Origin: Dyella japonica A8
Lineage (GTDB): Bacteria; Pseudomonadota; Gammaproteobacteria; Xanthomonadales; Rhodanobacteraceae
Direction: 5' to 3'
Length of the DNA: 64,000 nt
Assembly: GCF_000725385.1 (NCBI RefSeq)
Contig: NZ_CP008884.1
Coordinates: forward strand, 3,410,001 to 3,474,000
Below, in pieces: positions 18,501-30,396 of this stretch (positions are counted from its first letter, which is position 1; each line of letters begins with the position of its first letter). The position numbers were made by a program, and so were the translations under genes. Under the pieces are notes generated by a model. The model was not told the origin of the DNA. It searched no databases and worked only from the letters and a program-made list of their open reading frames with translations.

Positions 18501-21500
18501 GCGGCACTGCGTGCCGGGCAATGCGACATGGCCATCGCCGGCGGCGCGTCGATCACCTGCCCGCCACGCAGCGGTTACATCGCACAGGAAGGCTCCATGC
18601 TGTCGCCGGACGGCCATACCCGCACCTTCGACGCGCAGGCGCAGGGCACGGTGTTCAGCGACGGCGCCGCCGTCGTGCTGCTCAAGCGCTGGTCCGACGC
18701 GCAGCGCGATGGCGACGACGTGCTCGCGCTCATCCGCGGCATCGCCGTCAACAACGATGGTGGCGGCAAGGCCAGCTTCACCGCGCCCAGCAGCGAGGGC
18801 CAGGCTGCGGTCATCGCCATGGCGCTGGCCGATGCCGGCGTCGATGCGCGCAGCATTTCCTACGTGGAAACGCATGGCACGGCCACGCCACTGGGCGACC
18901 CCATCGAGATCGAAGGCCTGACCACCGCCTTCCGCCAGCACACGGACGACTGCGGCTACTGCGCCATCGGCTCGGTGAAGAGCAACGTCGGCCATACCGT
19001 CATTGCGGCTGGCGCCACCGGCGTCATCAAGACCGCCCTGTCGCTGCACGAGCGCCTGCTGCCACCTTCGCTGCACCTGCAGGCCACCAATCCGAAGATC
19101 GACTTCGTCCACTCGCCGTTCGTCGTCAACGACACGCTACGGTCCTGGCCTGCCAACGCGCATCCCCTGCGCGCCGGCGTGAGTTCGTTCGGCGTGGGCG
19201 GCACCAACGCGCACGTGATCATGGAAGAAGCGCCGGCCATGCCGCCGTCGGATGCCGCGCAAGGCCCGCAGCTGCTGTTCCTCTCCGGCCGCACGCCAAC
19301 GGCCGTCGCCGCGTATGCCGCGCGTCTGGCCGATCACCTGGCAGCCCATGCGGACGCCAATCTCGCCGACGTCGGCAGCACCCTGCTGCATGGACGGAAA
19401 GCCTTCGCGCAACGCGCCACCGTGGTGGCCGCCACCACGGATGAGGCAGTGTCACGCCTGCGCGATCTTTCGTCGGGCAACATCCGCGAAACGGGCAAGC
19501 CGGCGCCGGACGTGGTGTTCCTGTTTCCGGGCCAGGGCTCGCAGTACGCGGGCATGGGCAAGGCGCTGTATGCAAGCGAGCCGGCCTTCCGCGCCGCCCT
19601 GGACGATTGCGCCGAAGCGCTGCGCGCTGAACTGGGTTTCGACCTGCGCGAGCGCATGTTCGACGGCGATGCCGACGCACTGCGCGAAACCTCGCTAACC
19701 CAGCCGGCCACGTTCGCCATCGAGTACGCACTGGCGAAGCTGTGGCTGTCCATGGACGTCACGCCAGCGGCGATGATCGGCCACAGCGTGGGCGAGTTTG
19801 TCGCGGCGGTGATCGCGGGTGTGATGCCTCTTGCCGACGGCGCACGGCTGGTCGCCCGTCGCGGCCGGCTGATGCAGTCGATGCCGGCGGGTGCCATGTT
19901 GTCGGTGCGACTGGGTGTCGATGCCTTGCGCGCGCGCCTTCCCGACGCCCTGAGCCTGGCCGCGGAAAACAGCCCCAACGCGAGCGTGGTCAGTGGCGAA
20001 ACCGCGCGCGTGGAAGCCTTCCGCCAGCAACTGGAGGCCGAGGGCGTGGCGTGTCGCCTGCTGCAGACGTCCCATGCCTTCCACTCGGCGATGATGGAAC
20101 CGGTGCTCGAACCGTTCCACGCGGAAGTGCTGCGCACGCCGCTGTCCGCGCCGCACATCCCGATCATTTCGACGCTGACCGGCGAACCGCTCGGCGATGC
20201 CGACGCCACGTCAGCCGATTACTGGACCCGCCACCTGCGCGGAGCCGTGCGCTTCTCGCCGGCCCTGCTCACCCAACTGGGCGAACAGCCGCGTGTCTTC
20301 CTCGAAATCGGCCCGCGCAACGCGCTGAGCACACTCGCCCGCCAGCACGCGCCGGGTCGCAAGCACCACGTAGTCTCCAGCCTCGCCGATGGTGAATCGC
20401 TGGAGCGCGCCAGCTGGATCGGCGCCATGGGCGAGCTGTGGAGTGCCGGCCTGCCGGTCGCCGTGTGTTCGCTGGATCGCCGCGCCAATCGCCGGCGCGT
20501 GCGCCTGCCCACCTATCCGTTCGAGCGCAAGCGCCACTGGGTGGAAGCCGCCGCACCGGCCCACGCCACCCCGGCAACCGCCGCGCCCGCCGTCAACCAG
20601 GACAACGTCGTCCCGCTGTTCGCCCCTTCGCCTGCCCCCGTTGTGGAGCCCATCATGGATGTCACCGCCGCCAGCGCCAACGCCGGCTCGCCCCGCCTCA
20701 CCCGCCTGCTGGCCCAGCTCACCGAACTGTTCGAAGACGTCTCGGGCACGGAGCTGGCGGGCGTCGACCCCGCGGCCGGCTTCGTCGAGCTGGGGCTGGA
20801 TTCGCTGTCGCTCACCCAGGTCGCCCTGCAGCTGCAGAAGACCTTTGCACTGAAGATCACCTTCCGCGAATTGATGGAGTCGTTTTCCTCATTCGAGCGC
20901 CTCGCCATGCACATCGACCAGATGCTTCCGCCGGACGCACCCGCGCCGGCCGCGCCGGTCCTTCCCGCTGCAGCCGGCGCGCCGGTGGCTCCCGCCGCCA
21001 TCGTCGCGCCGGTCATGCAGGTTGCCGCCACGGGCAACGTCGTGCAGGACCTTATCCAGCAACAGATGCTGATCATGCAGCAGCAGCTTGCCCTGCTTGC
21101 AGGTGCCGCCATGGCCCCCGCACCGGTCGTCACTGCACCGGTGCAGGCCCAGGCCACCGCACCGGCGCAGCCGGCACCCGTGCCGCCGGTCGCCGCCGCT
21201 GCGGCGCAGGCTCCGGCACCGGACGAAGAAACCGCGCTCGCCCACACCACGTATGACGTCAAGAAGGCGTTCGGCGCCATCGCGCGCATCCACTCCACGC
21301 AGACAGAGCTGACCGATCGCCAGCACGCGCGGCTGGACGCCTTCATGCGCCGCTACATCGACCGCACGCGGGCATCCAAGGAATACACGCAGCGCCATCG
21401 CGATCATCTCGCCGACCCGCGCGTGGTGAACGGCTTCCGTCCGCTGCTCAAGGAAATGATCTACCAGATCGTGGTGAACCGCTCCAAGGGTTCCAAGGTA

Positions 21501-22796
21501 TGGGACCTGGACGGCAACGAGTACGTCGACGCGCTCAACGGCTTCGGCATGAACCTGTTCGGCTGGCAGCCGGATTTCGTGCTCGATGCCGTGCGCCGCC
21601 AGCTGGACGCCGGCTACGAGATCGGCCCGCAACACCCGCTGGCCGGCGAAGTGGCCGAGCAGGTCTGCGAACTCACCGGCTTCGACCGCGCCGCACTGTG
21701 CAACACCGGCTCCGAAGCGGTGATGGGCACCATCCGCATCGCCCGCACGGTCACTGGCCGCGACACGCTGGTGATCTTCACCGGTTCGTACCACGGCATC
21801 TTCGACGAAGTGATCGTGCGCGGCACCAAGAAGCTGCGCTCCGTCCCGGCCGCGCCGGGCATCCTGCGCAACACCTCGGAAAACGTACTGGTGCTGGACT
21901 ACGGCACCCCCGAATCGCTGCAGATCATCCGCGAGCGCGCATCGAGCATCGCCGCCGTGCTGGTCGAGCCGGTGCAGAGCCGGCGCCCCGACTTCCAGCC
22001 GCGCGACTTCCTCAAGGAGCTGCGTGCCATCACCGCCGACGCCGGTGCGCTGCTGATCTTCGACGAAGTGGTCACCGGCTTCCGTTCGCACCCCCGCGGT
22101 GCACAGCAGGTGCTGGGCATCGATGCCGACCTCGCCTCTTACGGCAAGGTGGTGGGCGGCGGCTTCCCCATCGGCGTCATCGCCGGCAAGCGTCGCTACA
22201 TGGATGCACTGGATGGCGGCAGCTGGCAGTACGGCGACACGTCCATCCCCACCGTGGGCGTCACTTATTTCGCCGGCACCTTCGTGCGCCACCCGCTGGC
22301 GCTCGCCGCCGCGCACGCGGTGCTGAACCACCTCAAGCAGAACGGTGCCGCGCTGCAGGAACGCCTGAACGCGCGCACCAGCCTGCTGATGGACGAACTC
22401 AACGCGTTCTGCGCCAGCGTCGGCGCACCCATCCAGCTCGTGCACTTTGCCTCGGTGTGGAAGACCAGCTTCACCGAGGACCATCCGCTGCAGGACCTGC
22501 TGTTCGCCATGATCCGCAGCCGCGGCGTGCACCTGCTGGACAACTTCCCCTGTTTCTTCACCACTGCGCACACCGAACAGGATTTCCAGGCCATCGCCAA
22601 GGCCTACAAGGAATCCGTGCTGGAAATGCAGGAGGCCGAATTTCTGCCGCGCCACAAGAACGTGGAGTCGCTGGCCATCGACGCCAGCCGGCCGCCCGTG
22701 GTCGGCGCGCGACTGGGCAAGGACCAGAACGGTAACCCGGCGTGGTTCGTGCCGAACCCCGATGTACCCGGCAAGTACATGAGGGTGAACGCATGA
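15534..22796 (+). CDS. Hybrid NRPS-PKS with aminotransferase (A-T-KS-AT-T-AMT)
   Basis: A 2420-residue assembly-line enzyme. Residues 1-215 look like the C-terminal part of a condensation domain without HHxxxDG. Next is an adenylation domain (about 225-700; [11 protein letters not shown] near 354, NGKLDRRAL near 688) and a carrier (DLGGNSLL, 742). The ketosynthase has its Cys in SSACSTSL near 974 and His in ETHGTATP near 1111 and NVGHT near 1150. The acyltransferase (GHSVGEF near 1416) has HAFH near 1512, which points to malonyl-CoA. A second carrier (GLDSLSL, 1752), an Ala/Pro linker, and a class III PLP aminotransferase of the glutamate-semialdehyde type (about 1950-2370; Lys in SYGKVVGGG) complete it. 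No ketoreductase is present, so the beta-keto intermediate should be transaminated, as in mycosubtilin synthases. ATGA overlap with the next gene. Confidence 0.93.
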   Translation: MNHPHIPQTSSAGMDLSLLDVLVRQAPATATGSSLRLAMAIDPAVARGIDARAARLELAPSLLRRAALALLDARLTGQSEIVLATAAGTVFHKIPAEGNVDAWLLAHLTPAIADSGTPSAIGAWIDDAPANAGLPLRWSLSDDAGHLQLDYDPGVFDAPMVLTLARALARLLQSLAHHDAIEAVTVLDDETLLQLLSTWNDTAVPRHAADTVHGLFGAVAASRRDAVALDGPQGALTYAELDQRSDRIAAGLLQAGVTTGSTVGLLLDRSQEALVAILGILKAGAAYLPLDRTNPAERLAFVLKDAQAALVIAPVDMESLQGVTAPMRSIDALMAMAATAALPAVDGDALAYVMYTSGSTGTPKGVEIRHRSIIRLVRDVHYVTFGDSPRVLHAAPLGFDAATLEIWGPLLNGGTCIVHAERVPSGAGLATTIRQHDARIAWLTAALFNAIIDEDAANLRGLDQLLTGGEALSVAHVRKAQSLLPGTTLINGYGPTECTTFATTYRIPEALEATARSIPIGRPIADTTLYVVNVRGELVPPGVIGELYIGGAGVARGYMAREELTAARFVPDPFAGNGNTLYRTGDLVRWLPDGVIDFIGRIDGQVKIRGYRIEIGEIEAALQNLPGVRASAVLAREDHPGQKRLVAYFVAEDSAVTARGLRAQLAQSLPEYMVPVAYVHMDSLPVTTNGKLDRRALPAPGRGRPELADRYVPAVGELEQQLCALFADVLEVDQVGRIDHFFDLGGNSLLAVRLMERVHADISAAPTIPAFFAEPTPAALAALIEGRQQRSALASRLSRGHQGDAREPIAILAVAGRFPGAADVETFWSNLCEGRESITRFSAQDLDPSIPAPVRDDPAYVAARGIIEGVEDFDAAFFGMSPREAELMDPQQRIFLELCWECLERGGYTPDRHEVPVGVFGGMYHATYFQHHLTHRPDLIEKLGAFLVSLANEKDFLSTRVSHKLNLTGPAVNVSSACSTSLVAICQAVAALRAGQCDMAIAGGASITCPPRSGYIAQEGSMLSPDGHTRTFDAQAQGTVFSDGAAVVLLKRWSDAQRDGDDVLALIRGIAVNNDGGGKASFTAPSSEGQAAVIAMALADAGVDARSISYVETHGTATPLGDPIEIEGLTTAFRQHTDDCGYCAIGSVKSNVGHTVIAAGATGVIKTALSLHERLLPPSLHLQATNPKIDFVHSPFVVNDTLRSWPANAHPLRAGVSSFGVGGTNAHVIMEEAPAMPPSDAAQGPQLLFLSGRTPTAVAAYAARLADHLAAHADANLADVGSTLLHGRKAFAQRATVVAATTDEAVSRLRDLSSGNIRETGKPAPDVVFLFPGQGSQYAGMGKALYASEPAFRAALDDCAEALRAELGFDLRERMFDGDADALRETSLTQPATFAIEYALAKLWLSMDVTPAAMIGHSVGEFVAAVIAGVMPLADGARLVARRGRLMQSMPAGAMLSVRLGVDALRARLPDALSLAAENSPNASVVSGETARVEAFRQQLEAEGVACRLLQTSHAFHSAMMEPVLEPFHAEVLRTPLSAPHIPIISTLTGEPLGDADATSADYWTRHLRGAVRFSPALLTQLGEQPRVFLEIGPRNALSTLARQHAPGRKHHVVSSLADGESLERASWIGAMGELWSAGLPVAVCSLDRRANRRRVRLPTYPFERKRHWVEAAAPAHATPATAAPAVNQDNVVPLFAPSPAPVVEPIMDVTAASANAGSPRLTRLLAQLTELFEDVSGTELAGVDPAAGFVELGLDSLSLTQVALQLQKTFALKITFRELMESFSSFERLAMHIDQMLPPDAPAPAAPVLPAAAGAPVAPAAIVAPVMQVAATGNVVQDLIQQQMLIMQQQLALLAGAAMAPAPVVTAPVQAQATAPAQPAPVPPVAAAAAQAPAPDEETALAHTTYDVKKAFGAIARIHSTQTELTDRQHARLDAFMRRYIDRTRASKEYTQRHRDHLADPRVVNGFRPLLKEMIYQIVVNRSKGSKVWDLDGNEYVDALNGFGMNLFGWQPDFVLDAVRRQLDAGYEIGPQHPLAGEVAEQVCELTGFDRAALCNTGSEAVMGTIRIARTVTGRDTLVIFTGSYHGIFDEVIVRGTKKLRSVPAAPGILRNTSENVLVLDYGTPESLQIIRERASSIAAVLVEPVQSRRPDFQPRDFLKELRAITADAGALLIFDEVVTGFRSHPRGAQQVLGIDADLASYGKVVGGGFPIGVIAGKRRYMDALDGGSWQYGDTSIPTVGVTYFAGTFVRHPLALAAAHAVLNHLKQNGAALQERLNARTSLLMDELNAFCASVGAPIQLVHFASVWKTSFTEDHPLQDLLFAMIRSRGVHLLDNFPCFFTTAHTEQDFQAIAKAYKESVLEMQEAEFLPRHKNVESLAIDASRPPVVGARLGKDQNGNPAWFVPNPDVPGKYMRVNA

Positions 22797-25700
22797 TCCC
22801 GAACGATCCCGCCCGCGTGCCCGACGCCGGCAGCATTGCCGTCGACTACGATCCGTTCGCGGGCGCGACGCTGGCGCGCGTGGTCCCTGCCACGGCGCCG
22901 CAGCGCGAGGTGTGGCTCGCTTCCACCCTCGAGCCCGACGCCTCGCTGGCGTACAACGAATCGGTATCGCTGCGCCTGCATGGCGCGCTTGACGTACCCG
23001 CCCTGCAGATGGCGCTGCGGCAGCTGATGGAGCGGCACGAAGCCCTGCGCGCCACCTTTGCCAACGATGGCAGCGAGCTGTGCATTGCCGCCGAACAGGA
23101 GCTGGCCTGCCCGCTGCGCGAGCTTTCATGGCTGGGGCCGGATGAGCAGCAGACCGACATCGATGCGACGCTTGTCCGCGTCGTCAGCGAGCCGTTCGAC
23201 CTGGACCACGGCCCGCTGGTGCGCGCCGAACTGTTGCGCCTGTCGCCGCAGGAACACCTGCTGGTGTTCACTGCGCACCACATCGTGTGCGATGGCTGGT
23301 CGTTCGGTGTGATCGTGCGCGACCTCGCCGCGCTCTATGCCCAACAGACCGGCCAGGGCGAGGATCTTCCGCCGGCCGACCTGTTCGCCGACTACGCGCT
23401 TGCCGAAGCCGCGCACGCGCAGAGCACCACCGGCAGGGACGACGAGGCGTACTGGCTGGCCCGCTTCGCCAACGCCACGCCCTCGCTGGATCTGCCTACC
23501 GACCATCCACGTCCGCACCAGCGCACGTTCCACTCGCGGCGTGAAGACTGCCTGCTCGACGCTGCGCTGGTGGCCGACATAAAGCGCATGGGCGCGCAAC
23601 GGGGCGCCAGCCTCTACGCCACCCTGCTGGCCGGCTTTGGCCTGTTGCTGCAGCGCCTCAGCGGACAGGACGACGTGGTCATCGGCATTCCCTCCGCCGG
23701 ACAGGCAGCCGGCGGTCATCAGGATCTCGTGGGGCACTGCGTGAACGTGCTGCCGCTGCGGGTGGCGATCGATACGGCGGCACCGTTCGAGGACAGCCTC
23801 AAGCGGGTACGCGGCGACCTGCTCGATGCCTTCGACCACCAGCAGTACACGCTGGGCAGCCTGCTTGCACGCCTCGCCCTGCCGCGCGACCCGGGCCGCC
23901 TGCCGCTGACCAGCGTGCTGTTCAACCTTGACCAGGCGCTGGACGAACGCACGATCACCTTCCCCGGGCTTTCCTTTGAATTTGCCGGCAACCCGCGCGT
24001 CTTCGAGAACTTCGAACTGTTCGTCAACGCCGTGCAGCTGCCGGCGGGCATCCGGCTTGAATGCCAGTACAACAGCGACCTGTTCGAACCGGCCACCATC
24101 CAGGCTTGGCTGGACGCCTACGTGACGTTGCTGCGCCACGCCGCCGGCTCGCCCGCGACAGCCGGCGATGGGCTTTCGCTCGTCTCGCCGTCCATGCACG
24201 CCGCATCGATGGCCTTGCAGCCCGAGCGCAGCGCCTATGCCACCGATCAGCTGGCCCATGAGTACTTCGAAACGCAGGTGGATCGCGCGCCGTCGCGCAT
24301 TGCCATCGCAGGCGCCGCACCGCTGACCTATGCCGAGCTGGAGGCACGCGCCAACCGCATCGCCCGCGTACTGCGCGAACGCGGCGTGGCGCGCGGCCAG
24401 TTGGTGGGGCTCTCGCTCAACCGCGGCGCGGACATGCTGGCGGCCCTGCTCGCCGTGCTGAAGTCCGGCGCCGGCTACGTGCCGCTCGACCCGGCCTTTC
24501 CGGCCGAGCGTCTCGCCTTCATGGCGGAGGATGCCGAACTCGCCGCCTTGGTAGTGGACGACGAAGCCGCGGCCGTCTTTGCGTTTCCGGCCAACAAGGT
24601 GCTGTCGCTGAAGCGCGATGCGTCGCTTATCGATGCCGCGAGCGCGGAACGCCTCCCGCGCGACGAACGCGCAGCCACGCCGGAGTCGCCCGCCTACGTG
24701 ATCTACACCTCCGGCTCCACCGGCAAGCCCAAGGGCGTCTGCGTGCCGCACCGCGCCACGTCCAACTTCATCAGCAGCATGCAGCGCGAGCCCGGCATCC
24801 GCGAGAATGACCGCCTGGTCGCCGTCACCACCCTGTCGTTCGACATTGCCTTCCTTGAGCTGATGCTGCCGCTGAGCGTGGGCGCGGCCGTTGTGCTCGC
24901 CAGCCATGACGACGTGCGCGACGGCACCGCGCTGCGCCAGCTGGTGGAGCGCAGCGAGGCCACCGTGATGCAGGCCACGCCGGCCGGCTGGCGGGTGTTG
25001 CTGGAATCGGGCTGGGAAGGCCGTGCCGGCTTCAAGGCCATCGCCGGTGGCGAACCGCTGCCACTGGATCTGGCCGAAGCGCTACTCGCCCGCTGCGACG
25101 AACTGTGGAATGCGTACGGCCCCACCGAAACCACCGTCTGGTCCACGCTGTGGCGTGCGCACGATCCACGCGCAGGCATCACCATTGGCCGCCCCATCGC
25201 CAACACCACCGTCCACGTGCTCGACGAACACGGCGCGCCCGTGCCGCTGGGCATGCCGGGCGAAATCTATATCGGTGGCGAGGGCGTCACACTGGGTTAT
25301 CTCCATCGTCCCGAACTCAACGCCGAGCGCTTCCTGCCCGATCCGTTCCATGGCGATGCGCCGGCACGCATGTACCGCACCGGCGACCGGGGCCGCTGGC
25401 TGGCCAAGGGCGAGCTGGAGCACCTGGGCCGCCTGGATTTCCAGGTGAAGATCCGTGGCTACCGCATCGAGCTGGGCGAAATCGAAACCGCGCTGGCCGA
25501 TCTGCCGGAAGTCGCACGTGCCGTGGTGATGGCGCGCGAGGATCGCCCCGGCGACGTGCGTCTGGTGGCTTACGTGGTGCCCGCCGAAGGCGTGGAGCTG
25601 GAAACCGTCGACCTGTGTCCGCGCCTGCGCCAGCGTCTGCCCGACTATATGCTGCCGCAGCACTTCGTGGCGATGGCAGCCATCCCGCTGCTGCCCAACG

Positions 25701-28700
25701 GCAAGATCGACCGCAAGTCGCTGCCCACACCCACGCAGCCCGCGACCGAGGCGCGCCGCGACCGCCGCGCGCCGCAGAGCGACACCGAACGGCGCGTGGC
25801 CGCCGCCATGGAGTCCGTGCTCGCGTTGCCGGAACTGGACGTGCGCGACAACTTCTTCGCGCTGGGCGGCCACTCGCTGCTCGCCGCGCAGCTCACCGCG
25901 CGGATCAACCGGGAGTTCGGCATCGCGCTTTCCTTCCGCACGCTGTTCGATGCGCCGAGCATCGAAGGCCTGGCCCAGGCCGTCGACGGCTACCGCACGC
26001 CTGAAACCGCTACGCCCTCGGCGGATATTCCGCGCCTCGCGGACCGGCAGCTCGCGCCGCTGTCATCCATGCAGCAACGCCTGTGGTACGTGGAGCAGCT
26101 CCATCCCGGCCGCGTGGTCTACAACACGCCTTCCGCCCACCGCCTGCGCGGCCCCATGAACGTTGAAGCCTTCCAGCAGGCACTGAACGACGTGGTGCAA
26201 CGCCAGCCCATCTTGCGCACCTCGATCGAGGCGGGTGAGAACGGTGGCGTGCAGCGCATCCACGCCGGCCCGATGCCCGAACTCTGGCTGGAGGACCTGT
26301 CTGCCATGCCCGCCGACGCACGCATGGCGGCGCTGATGCAGACACTGGAAGTCTCCATCGCGGAGCCCTTCGACCTCACCCAGCCACCGCTCTATCGCGC
26401 CCGCCTGTTCCGGCTCGACGAGAACGACCACGTGTTCTTCTTCATGGCTCACCACATCGTGTGGGATGGCTGGTCGTTCGACCTGCTGTACGACGACCTG
26501 TCGCGTGCCTACGTGGCGCGTTGCGCGGGCAATACGGAAGGCCTGCCGCCGCTGGCCGTCTACTACGCCGATTTCGCCGCGTGGCACCGCGACTGGATGC
26601 GCAGCGACACCGTGCAGCAGCAATTGGCGCACTGGCTGAAAACGCTCGATGGCGCACTCGAACCGCTGGAACTTCCCGCGGACCGTCCGCGCCCGGCACG
26701 CATGACCGGCGCGGGCGCCACCGAGTGGGTACGCATTCCGGCCGAACGGGTGGCCGCCGTGCATGCAGTCGCCCAGCGCGAGGAGGCGACATCCTTCATG
26801 GTGTTGCTGGCGACGTATTACGTGCTGCTGCATCGCCTCAGCGGTCAGCGCGACCTGATCGTGGGAACGCCGGTGCGTGGTCGCGACCGCGTGGAAACCG
26901 AGGGCATCATGGGGCTGTTCGTAAACGCCCTGCCGCTGCGTGTCGCCGTGGACCCCGACGCACCGTTCCGCGACGTGCTGCAGCAGGTGCGCCGTGTCGT
27001 GCTCGATGCCTTCGCGCATCCCGACGTGCCGTTCGAGCAGCTGGTGTTCGCGCTGGGGCTGGCGCGCGACGAAAGCCGACCGCCGATCTCGCAGGCGATG
27101 TTTTCCTTCCAGGACGCCCGCCGCCGCATCGTGTCGTGGGGCGAGCTGTCGCATGAACACCTGCCGGTGTTCCAGCGCGGCGCCGCCGACGACATCGGCC
27201 TGTGGTTCCTCGAGCAGGAACAGGGCCTGCTGGGCGGCATCACCTACAACACCGACATCTTCGATCCGGCCACCGCCGCGCGTTTCCGCGACTGCTACGA
27301 AACGCTGCTCGCATCCGCACTGGCCGACCCGGGACGCTGCGTGTCGCGCCTCGACCTGCTGCCGGCGCAGCAGGCCACCCTGCTCGCCGAATGGAACCGG
27401 ACCCAGCTGGAGGTGCCCGATGTGCGCCTGCATGCGCTGTTCGAACAGCAGTGCGATCGCGCACCGTCGCGCAACGCCATACGCTGTCGTGACGTCACGC
27501 TGAGCTATCGCGAACTCGATGCACGCGCCAACCGCATTGCCCACGCCCTGCGCCAGCGCGGCGCCCGGCGCGGCGCACTGGTCGGCGTATCGCTGGCACG
27601 CGGCATCGACATGGTGGCCACGGTGCTGGCCGCCCTGAAGACCGGCGCCGGCTACGTGCCGCTGGACCCTGAGTTTCCGGCGGATCGCCTTTCCTACATG
27701 GCGCAGGATGCCGAACTCGCCGTGCTGGTCACCGAGTCGTCCATGGCCGGCCGGATCGACAGCGGCACCTGCGAGCGACTGCTGCTCGACGAGACCGCCG
27801 CCGAACTCGACGCCCTGCCCGACACACGCCTGCCCGCCGACCCCGCGCTGGGCGCCGACTTCCCCGCCTATGTGATCTACACCTCCGGCTCCACCGGCCG
27901 CCCCAAGGGTGTCGCCATACCGCATCGCGCCGTGGTGAACTTCCTGGTCGGCATGGCGCAGCGCCCCGGCTTGCGCGCGGACGAGCGCCTGCTGGCGGTC
28001 ACCACCCTGTCGTTCGATATCGCGGTGCTCGAACTCTTCGGCCCGCTCAGCGTGGGCGGCGAAGTGCTGCTCGCCACGCGCGAGGAGTCGATGGATGGCG
28101 ATGCGCTCTGCGAGCTGCTCGGCACCCATGCCGCCACGATGATGCAGGCCACGCCCGTGACCTGGCGCCTGCTGCTGCAGACCCCGTGGCAGCCACCGCA
28201 GGATTTCCGTGCCCTGTGCGGCGGCGAACCGCTGTCCGCCGATCTCGCCACACAACTGCTCGCGCGCGGCGGCGAGTGCTGGAACATGTACGGCCCCACC
28301 GAGACCACGGTGTGGTCGACCTGCTGGCGCGTGGAGGATCCGGAACGCGGCATCTCCATCGGCACGCCGATTGCCAACACCACCATCCACATCCTCGACG
28401 CACACGGCCAGCATTGCCCCATCGGCGTGCCCGGCGAGCTGTGCATCGGTGGCGAGGGCGTGGCCCTGGGTTACCTGCATCGCGAGGAGCTCACGGCAGA
28501 ACGGTTCCCGCCCGACCCGTTCGCGCCGGGCATGCGCTTCTATCGCACCGGCGACCGTGCGCGCTGGCTGGCCAACGGCACGCTGGAACATCTCGGGCGC
28601 CTCGACTTCCAGGTGAAGCTGCGCGGCTATCGCATCGAACCCGGCGAGATCGAAGCCGTGGCGCGCATGGAACCCGCCGTGACCGATTGCGTCGTGGTGG

Positions 28701-29239
28701 TGCGCGAAGTGGCACCCGGTGACGAACGCCTCGTGCTGTACGCGGTGTGCACGGAAGACGAGGAAGTGCTCTGGCCGAAGCTGCGGGCGCAACTGGCGGC
28801 ACGGCTGCCGGCCTATATGCAGCCGCAGCACATGGTGCGGCTGCCCGCCCTGCCGCGCACGCCCAACGGCAAGACCGACCGCAAGGCACTACCCGCACCG
28901 CTGCTCAACACCGCCCTTCCGGACGGGAACGCCGAGCCCGGCGTCAGCGTCAGCGATGACGCGCGCGAGCGCTACCTGGGCGAGGTGTGGTGCCGGCTGG
29001 TGGGCGCGGACGACGTGCGCGCCAGCGACAACTTCTTCGACATCGGCGGCCATTCGCTGCTGGCCATCGATATGGTCACGCAGGTGCGCAGGGAAACCGG
29101 CGTGAAGCTCAATTTGCTCGACGTGGCGACCAGTCCGCTGTCGTCACTCGCCGCCGCACTGCCGGATGGCGACCTGACGGGACCACCCAGGGCCGCCTCG
29201 CTGGGCGGACGATTGCGGCAGTTGTTCGGCAGGCATTGA
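22793..29239 (+). CDS. Dimodular NRPS (C-A-T-C-A-T), no thioesterase
   Basis: A 2148-residue non-ribosomal peptide synthetase with two complete modules. Module 1 has condensation HHIVCDG near residue 162, adenylation about 500-975 ([11 protein letters not shown] near 637, NGKIDRKSL near 968), and carrier ALGGHSLL near 1023. Module 2 has HHIVWDG near 1220, adenylation about 1560-2030 ([11 protein letters not shown] near 1696, NGKTDRKAL near 2024), and carrier DIGGHSLL near 2082. The protein stops about 65 residues later with no thioesterase, reductase or terminal condensation domain. By hand alignment the selectivity residues read DILAIGAVWK and DILVLGMVWK. The second is close to the known glycine code DILQLGLIWK, so a small residue is plausible. 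The ATG overlaps the upstream stop and has GAGGGTGA before it. Confidence 0.93.
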   Translation: MIPNDPARVPDAGSIAVDYDPFAGATLARVVPATAPQREVWLASTLEPDASLAYNESVSLRLHGALDVPALQMALRQLMERHEALRATFANDGSELCIAAEQELACPLRELSWLGPDEQQTDIDATLVRVVSEPFDLDHGPLVRAELLRLSPQEHLLVFTAHHIVCDGWSFGVIVRDLAALYAQQTGQGEDLPPADLFADYALAEAAHAQSTTGRDDEAYWLARFANATPSLDLPTDHPRPHQRTFHSRREDCLLDAALVADIKRMGAQRGASLYATLLAGFGLLLQRLSGQDDVVIGIPSAGQAAGGHQDLVGHCVNVLPLRVAIDTAAPFEDSLKRVRGDLLDAFDHQQYTLGSLLARLALPRDPGRLPLTSVLFNLDQALDERTITFPGLSFEFAGNPRVFENFELFVNAVQLPAGIRLECQYNSDLFEPATIQAWLDAYVTLLRHAAGSPATAGDGLSLVSPSMHAASMALQPERSAYATDQLAHEYFETQVDRAPSRIAIAGAAPLTYAELEARANRIARVLRERGVARGQLVGLSLNRGADMLAALLAVLKSGAGYVPLDPAFPAERLAFMAEDAELAALVVDDEAAAVFAFPANKVLSLKRDASLIDAASAERLPRDERAATPESPAYVIYTSGSTGKPKGVCVPHRATSNFISSMQREPGIRENDRLVAVTTLSFDIAFLELMLPLSVGAAVVLASHDDVRDGTALRQLVERSEATVMQATPAGWRVLLESGWEGRAGFKAIAGGEPLPLDLAEALLARCDELWNAYGPTETTVWSTLWRAHDPRAGITIGRPIANTTVHVLDEHGAPVPLGMPGEIYIGGEGVTLGYLHRPELNAERFLPDPFHGDAPARMYRTGDRGRWLAKGELEHLGRLDFQVKIRGYRIELGEIETALADLPEVARAVVMAREDRPGDVRLVAYVVPAEGVELETVDLCPRLRQRLPDYMLPQHFVAMAAIPLLPNGKIDRKSLPTPTQPATEARRDRRAPQSDTERRVAAAMESVLALPELDVRDNFFALGGHSLLAAQLTARINREFGIALSFRTLFDAPSIEGLAQAVDGYRTPETATPSADIPRLADRQLAPLSSMQQRLWYVEQLHPGRVVYNTPSAHRLRGPMNVEAFQQALNDVVQRQPILRTSIEAGENGGVQRIHAGPMPELWLEDLSAMPADARMAALMQTLEVSIAEPFDLTQPPLYRARLFRLDENDHVFFFMAHHIVWDGWSFDLLYDDLSRAYVARCAGNTEGLPPLAVYYADFAAWHRDWMRSDTVQQQLAHWLKTLDGALEPLELPADRPRPARMTGAGATEWVRIPAERVAAVHAVAQREEATSFMVLLATYYVLLHRLSGQRDLIVGTPVRGRDRVETEGIMGLFVNALPLRVAVDPDAPFRDVLQQVRRVVLDAFAHPDVPFEQLVFALGLARDESRPPISQAMFSFQDARRRIVSWGELSHEHLPVFQRGAADDIGLWFLEQEQGLLGGITYNTDIFDPATAARFRDCYETLLASALADPGRCVSRLDLLPAQQATLLAEWNRTQLEVPDVRLHALFEQQCDRAPSRNAIRCRDVTLSYRELDARANRIAHALRQRGARRGALVGVSLARGIDMVATVLAALKTGAGYVPLDPEFPADRLSYMAQDAELAVLVTESSMAGRIDSGTCERLLLDETAAELDALPDTRLPADPALGADFPAYVIYTSGSTGRPKGVAIPHRAVVNFLVGMAQRPGLRADERLLAVTTLSFDIAVLELFGPLSVGGEVLLATREESMDGDALCELLGTHAATMMQATPVTWRLLLQTPWQPPQDFRALCGGEPLSADLATQLLARGGECWNMYGPTETTVWSTCWRVEDPERGISIGTPIANTTIHILDAHGQHCPIGVPGELCIGGEGVALGYLHREELTAERFPPDPFAPGMRFYRTGDRARWLANGTLEHLGRLDFQVKLRGYRIEPGEIEAVARMEPAVTDCVVVVREVAPGDERLVLYAVCTEDEEVLWPKLRAQLAARLPAYMQPQHMVRLPALPRTPNGKTDRKALPAPLLNTALPDGNAEPGVSVSDDARERYLGEVWCRLVGADDVRASDNFFDIGGHSLLAIDMVTQVRRETGVKLNLLDVATSPLSSLAAALPDGDLTGPPRAASLGGRLRQLFGRH

Positions 29240-29265
29240 CAGGGCATGGCGACAGGGGGCGCGAC

Positions 29266-30396
29266 ATGACAACGATGGCTTCGCTGGTGTGCAGGGCCAG
29301 TTTCTGGTTGCTGTTCTACATCTTCGTCGGCTATCCGCTGATTGCCTGGCTGTGCGGCAAGGTGATGCATCGCCCGGTGCGCAAGCAACCCATCCTGCCC
29401 ACCGTGACCATTGTTATCGTGGTGCGCGACGGTGTGCGCCATATCCGCAGCAAGCTGAAGAACCTGCGGGCACTGGATTACCCGGCCGATTACATCGAGA
29501 TCATCGTGGCCTGCGACGGCTGCAAGGACCGCACCGCCGCCCTGGTCCGCCATTCGCACGATGCGCGCGTGCGCGTGATGGAGTTTCCGGTATCGCGCGG
29601 CAAGGCCCTGTGCCTCAACGACGCCGTGGCCACCGCACGCGGCGAGATCCTGCTGATGACGGACGTGCAGCACAAGCTTTCGCCGCTCGCACTGCGCGAG
29701 CTGGTGGGCAATCTCGGCGATCCGCGCGTGGGCGCGGTGAGTGGCAGCCTTGAGCTGGAGAACGTCAACAGCACGTTCGGCCACGGCGTGAGTGCCTATT
29801 GGCATTACGAGAAGTTCATCCGCCACCAGGAGAGTCGCTGCGGCTCCTCCATCGGCGTATGCGCCGCGCTCTATGCCGTGCGCAGCGAACTGTTCAGGCC
29901 GCTGCCGCCCGATACCCTGCTCGACGACGTACTGGTGCCGATGGACGTGGCCGCCACCGGCCGGCGCGTCGTGTTCGAACCGCGCGCCATCGCATGGGGG
30001 GAAACGGCGCAGGCGCCGCTCGATGAGCAGCCGCGCCGCCTGCGCGCCATGGTCGGCTGCTTCCAGCTGATGGACGTGGCTCCCTGGTTGCTTTCGCCAG
30101 CGCGCAACCCGCTGTGGTTCCAGTTCATGAGCCACAAGATGCTGCGCCTGATCGCGCCCTGGCTGCTGCTTTCACTGTTGCTCTCCTGTGCCTATCTCGC
30201 GCGCCACCAGCTGGCCTATGGCGCTGTGCTCGCGGGGCTGCTGGCGTGCATCGGGCTGGTGGCCATCGAACGCGCGCGCCCCAATGCGGGGCGCTGGCTG
30301 CCGGTGCGGCTGATGGTGGCTTTCTTCTATCTCAACCTTTATGCGGCGCAGGCATCGATCGCCTATGCCCGTGGCCGGGGTGAAAATCTATGGTGA
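29266..30396 (+). CDS. Membrane glycosyltransferase, family 2
   Basis: A 376-residue GT2 enzyme with one N-terminal membrane segment (about 8-30), a GT-A domain, and three C-terminal membrane segments (from about 300). The GT-A domain shows VTIVIVVRDG, the nucleotide-binding EIIVACDGCKD, the DxD-like LLMTDVQHK, and a LLDDVLVPMDV acceptor-site motif. The architecture resembles processive or chain-extending glycosyltransferases of exopolysaccharide systems. AGGGGGCGCGAC precedes ATG 29266, 26 bases after the NRPS stop. The stop overlaps the deacetylase start, which ties the NRPS and sugar genes into one operon. Confidence 0.88.
   Translation: MTTMASLVCRASFWLLFYIFVGYPLIAWLCGKVMHRPVRKQPILPTVTIVIVVRDGVRHIRSKLKNLRALDYPADYIEIIVACDGCKDRTAALVRHSHDARVRVMEFPVSRGKALCLNDAVATARGEILLMTDVQHKLSPLALRELVGNLGDPRVGAVSGSLELENVNSTFGHGVSAYWHYEKFIRHQESRCGSSIGVCAALYAVRSELFRPLPPDTLLDDVLVPMDVAATGRRVVFEPRAIAWGETAQAPLDEQPRRLRAMVGCFQLMDVAPWLLSPARNPLWFQFMSHKMLRLIAPWLLLSLLLSCAYLARHQLAYGAVLAGLLACIGLVAIERARPNAGRWLPVRLMVAFFYLNLYAAQASIAYARGRGENLW

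Noticed and set aside
20889..23129. Very long minus-strand open frame (over 700 codons) opposite the PKS/NRPS genes
   Set aside because: High-GC genes create long antisense frames. This one is rich in Arg, Ala, Gly and His without domains, has no ribosome-binding site, and lies exactly opposite well-defined domains. The same applies to the 26063-28831 frame.
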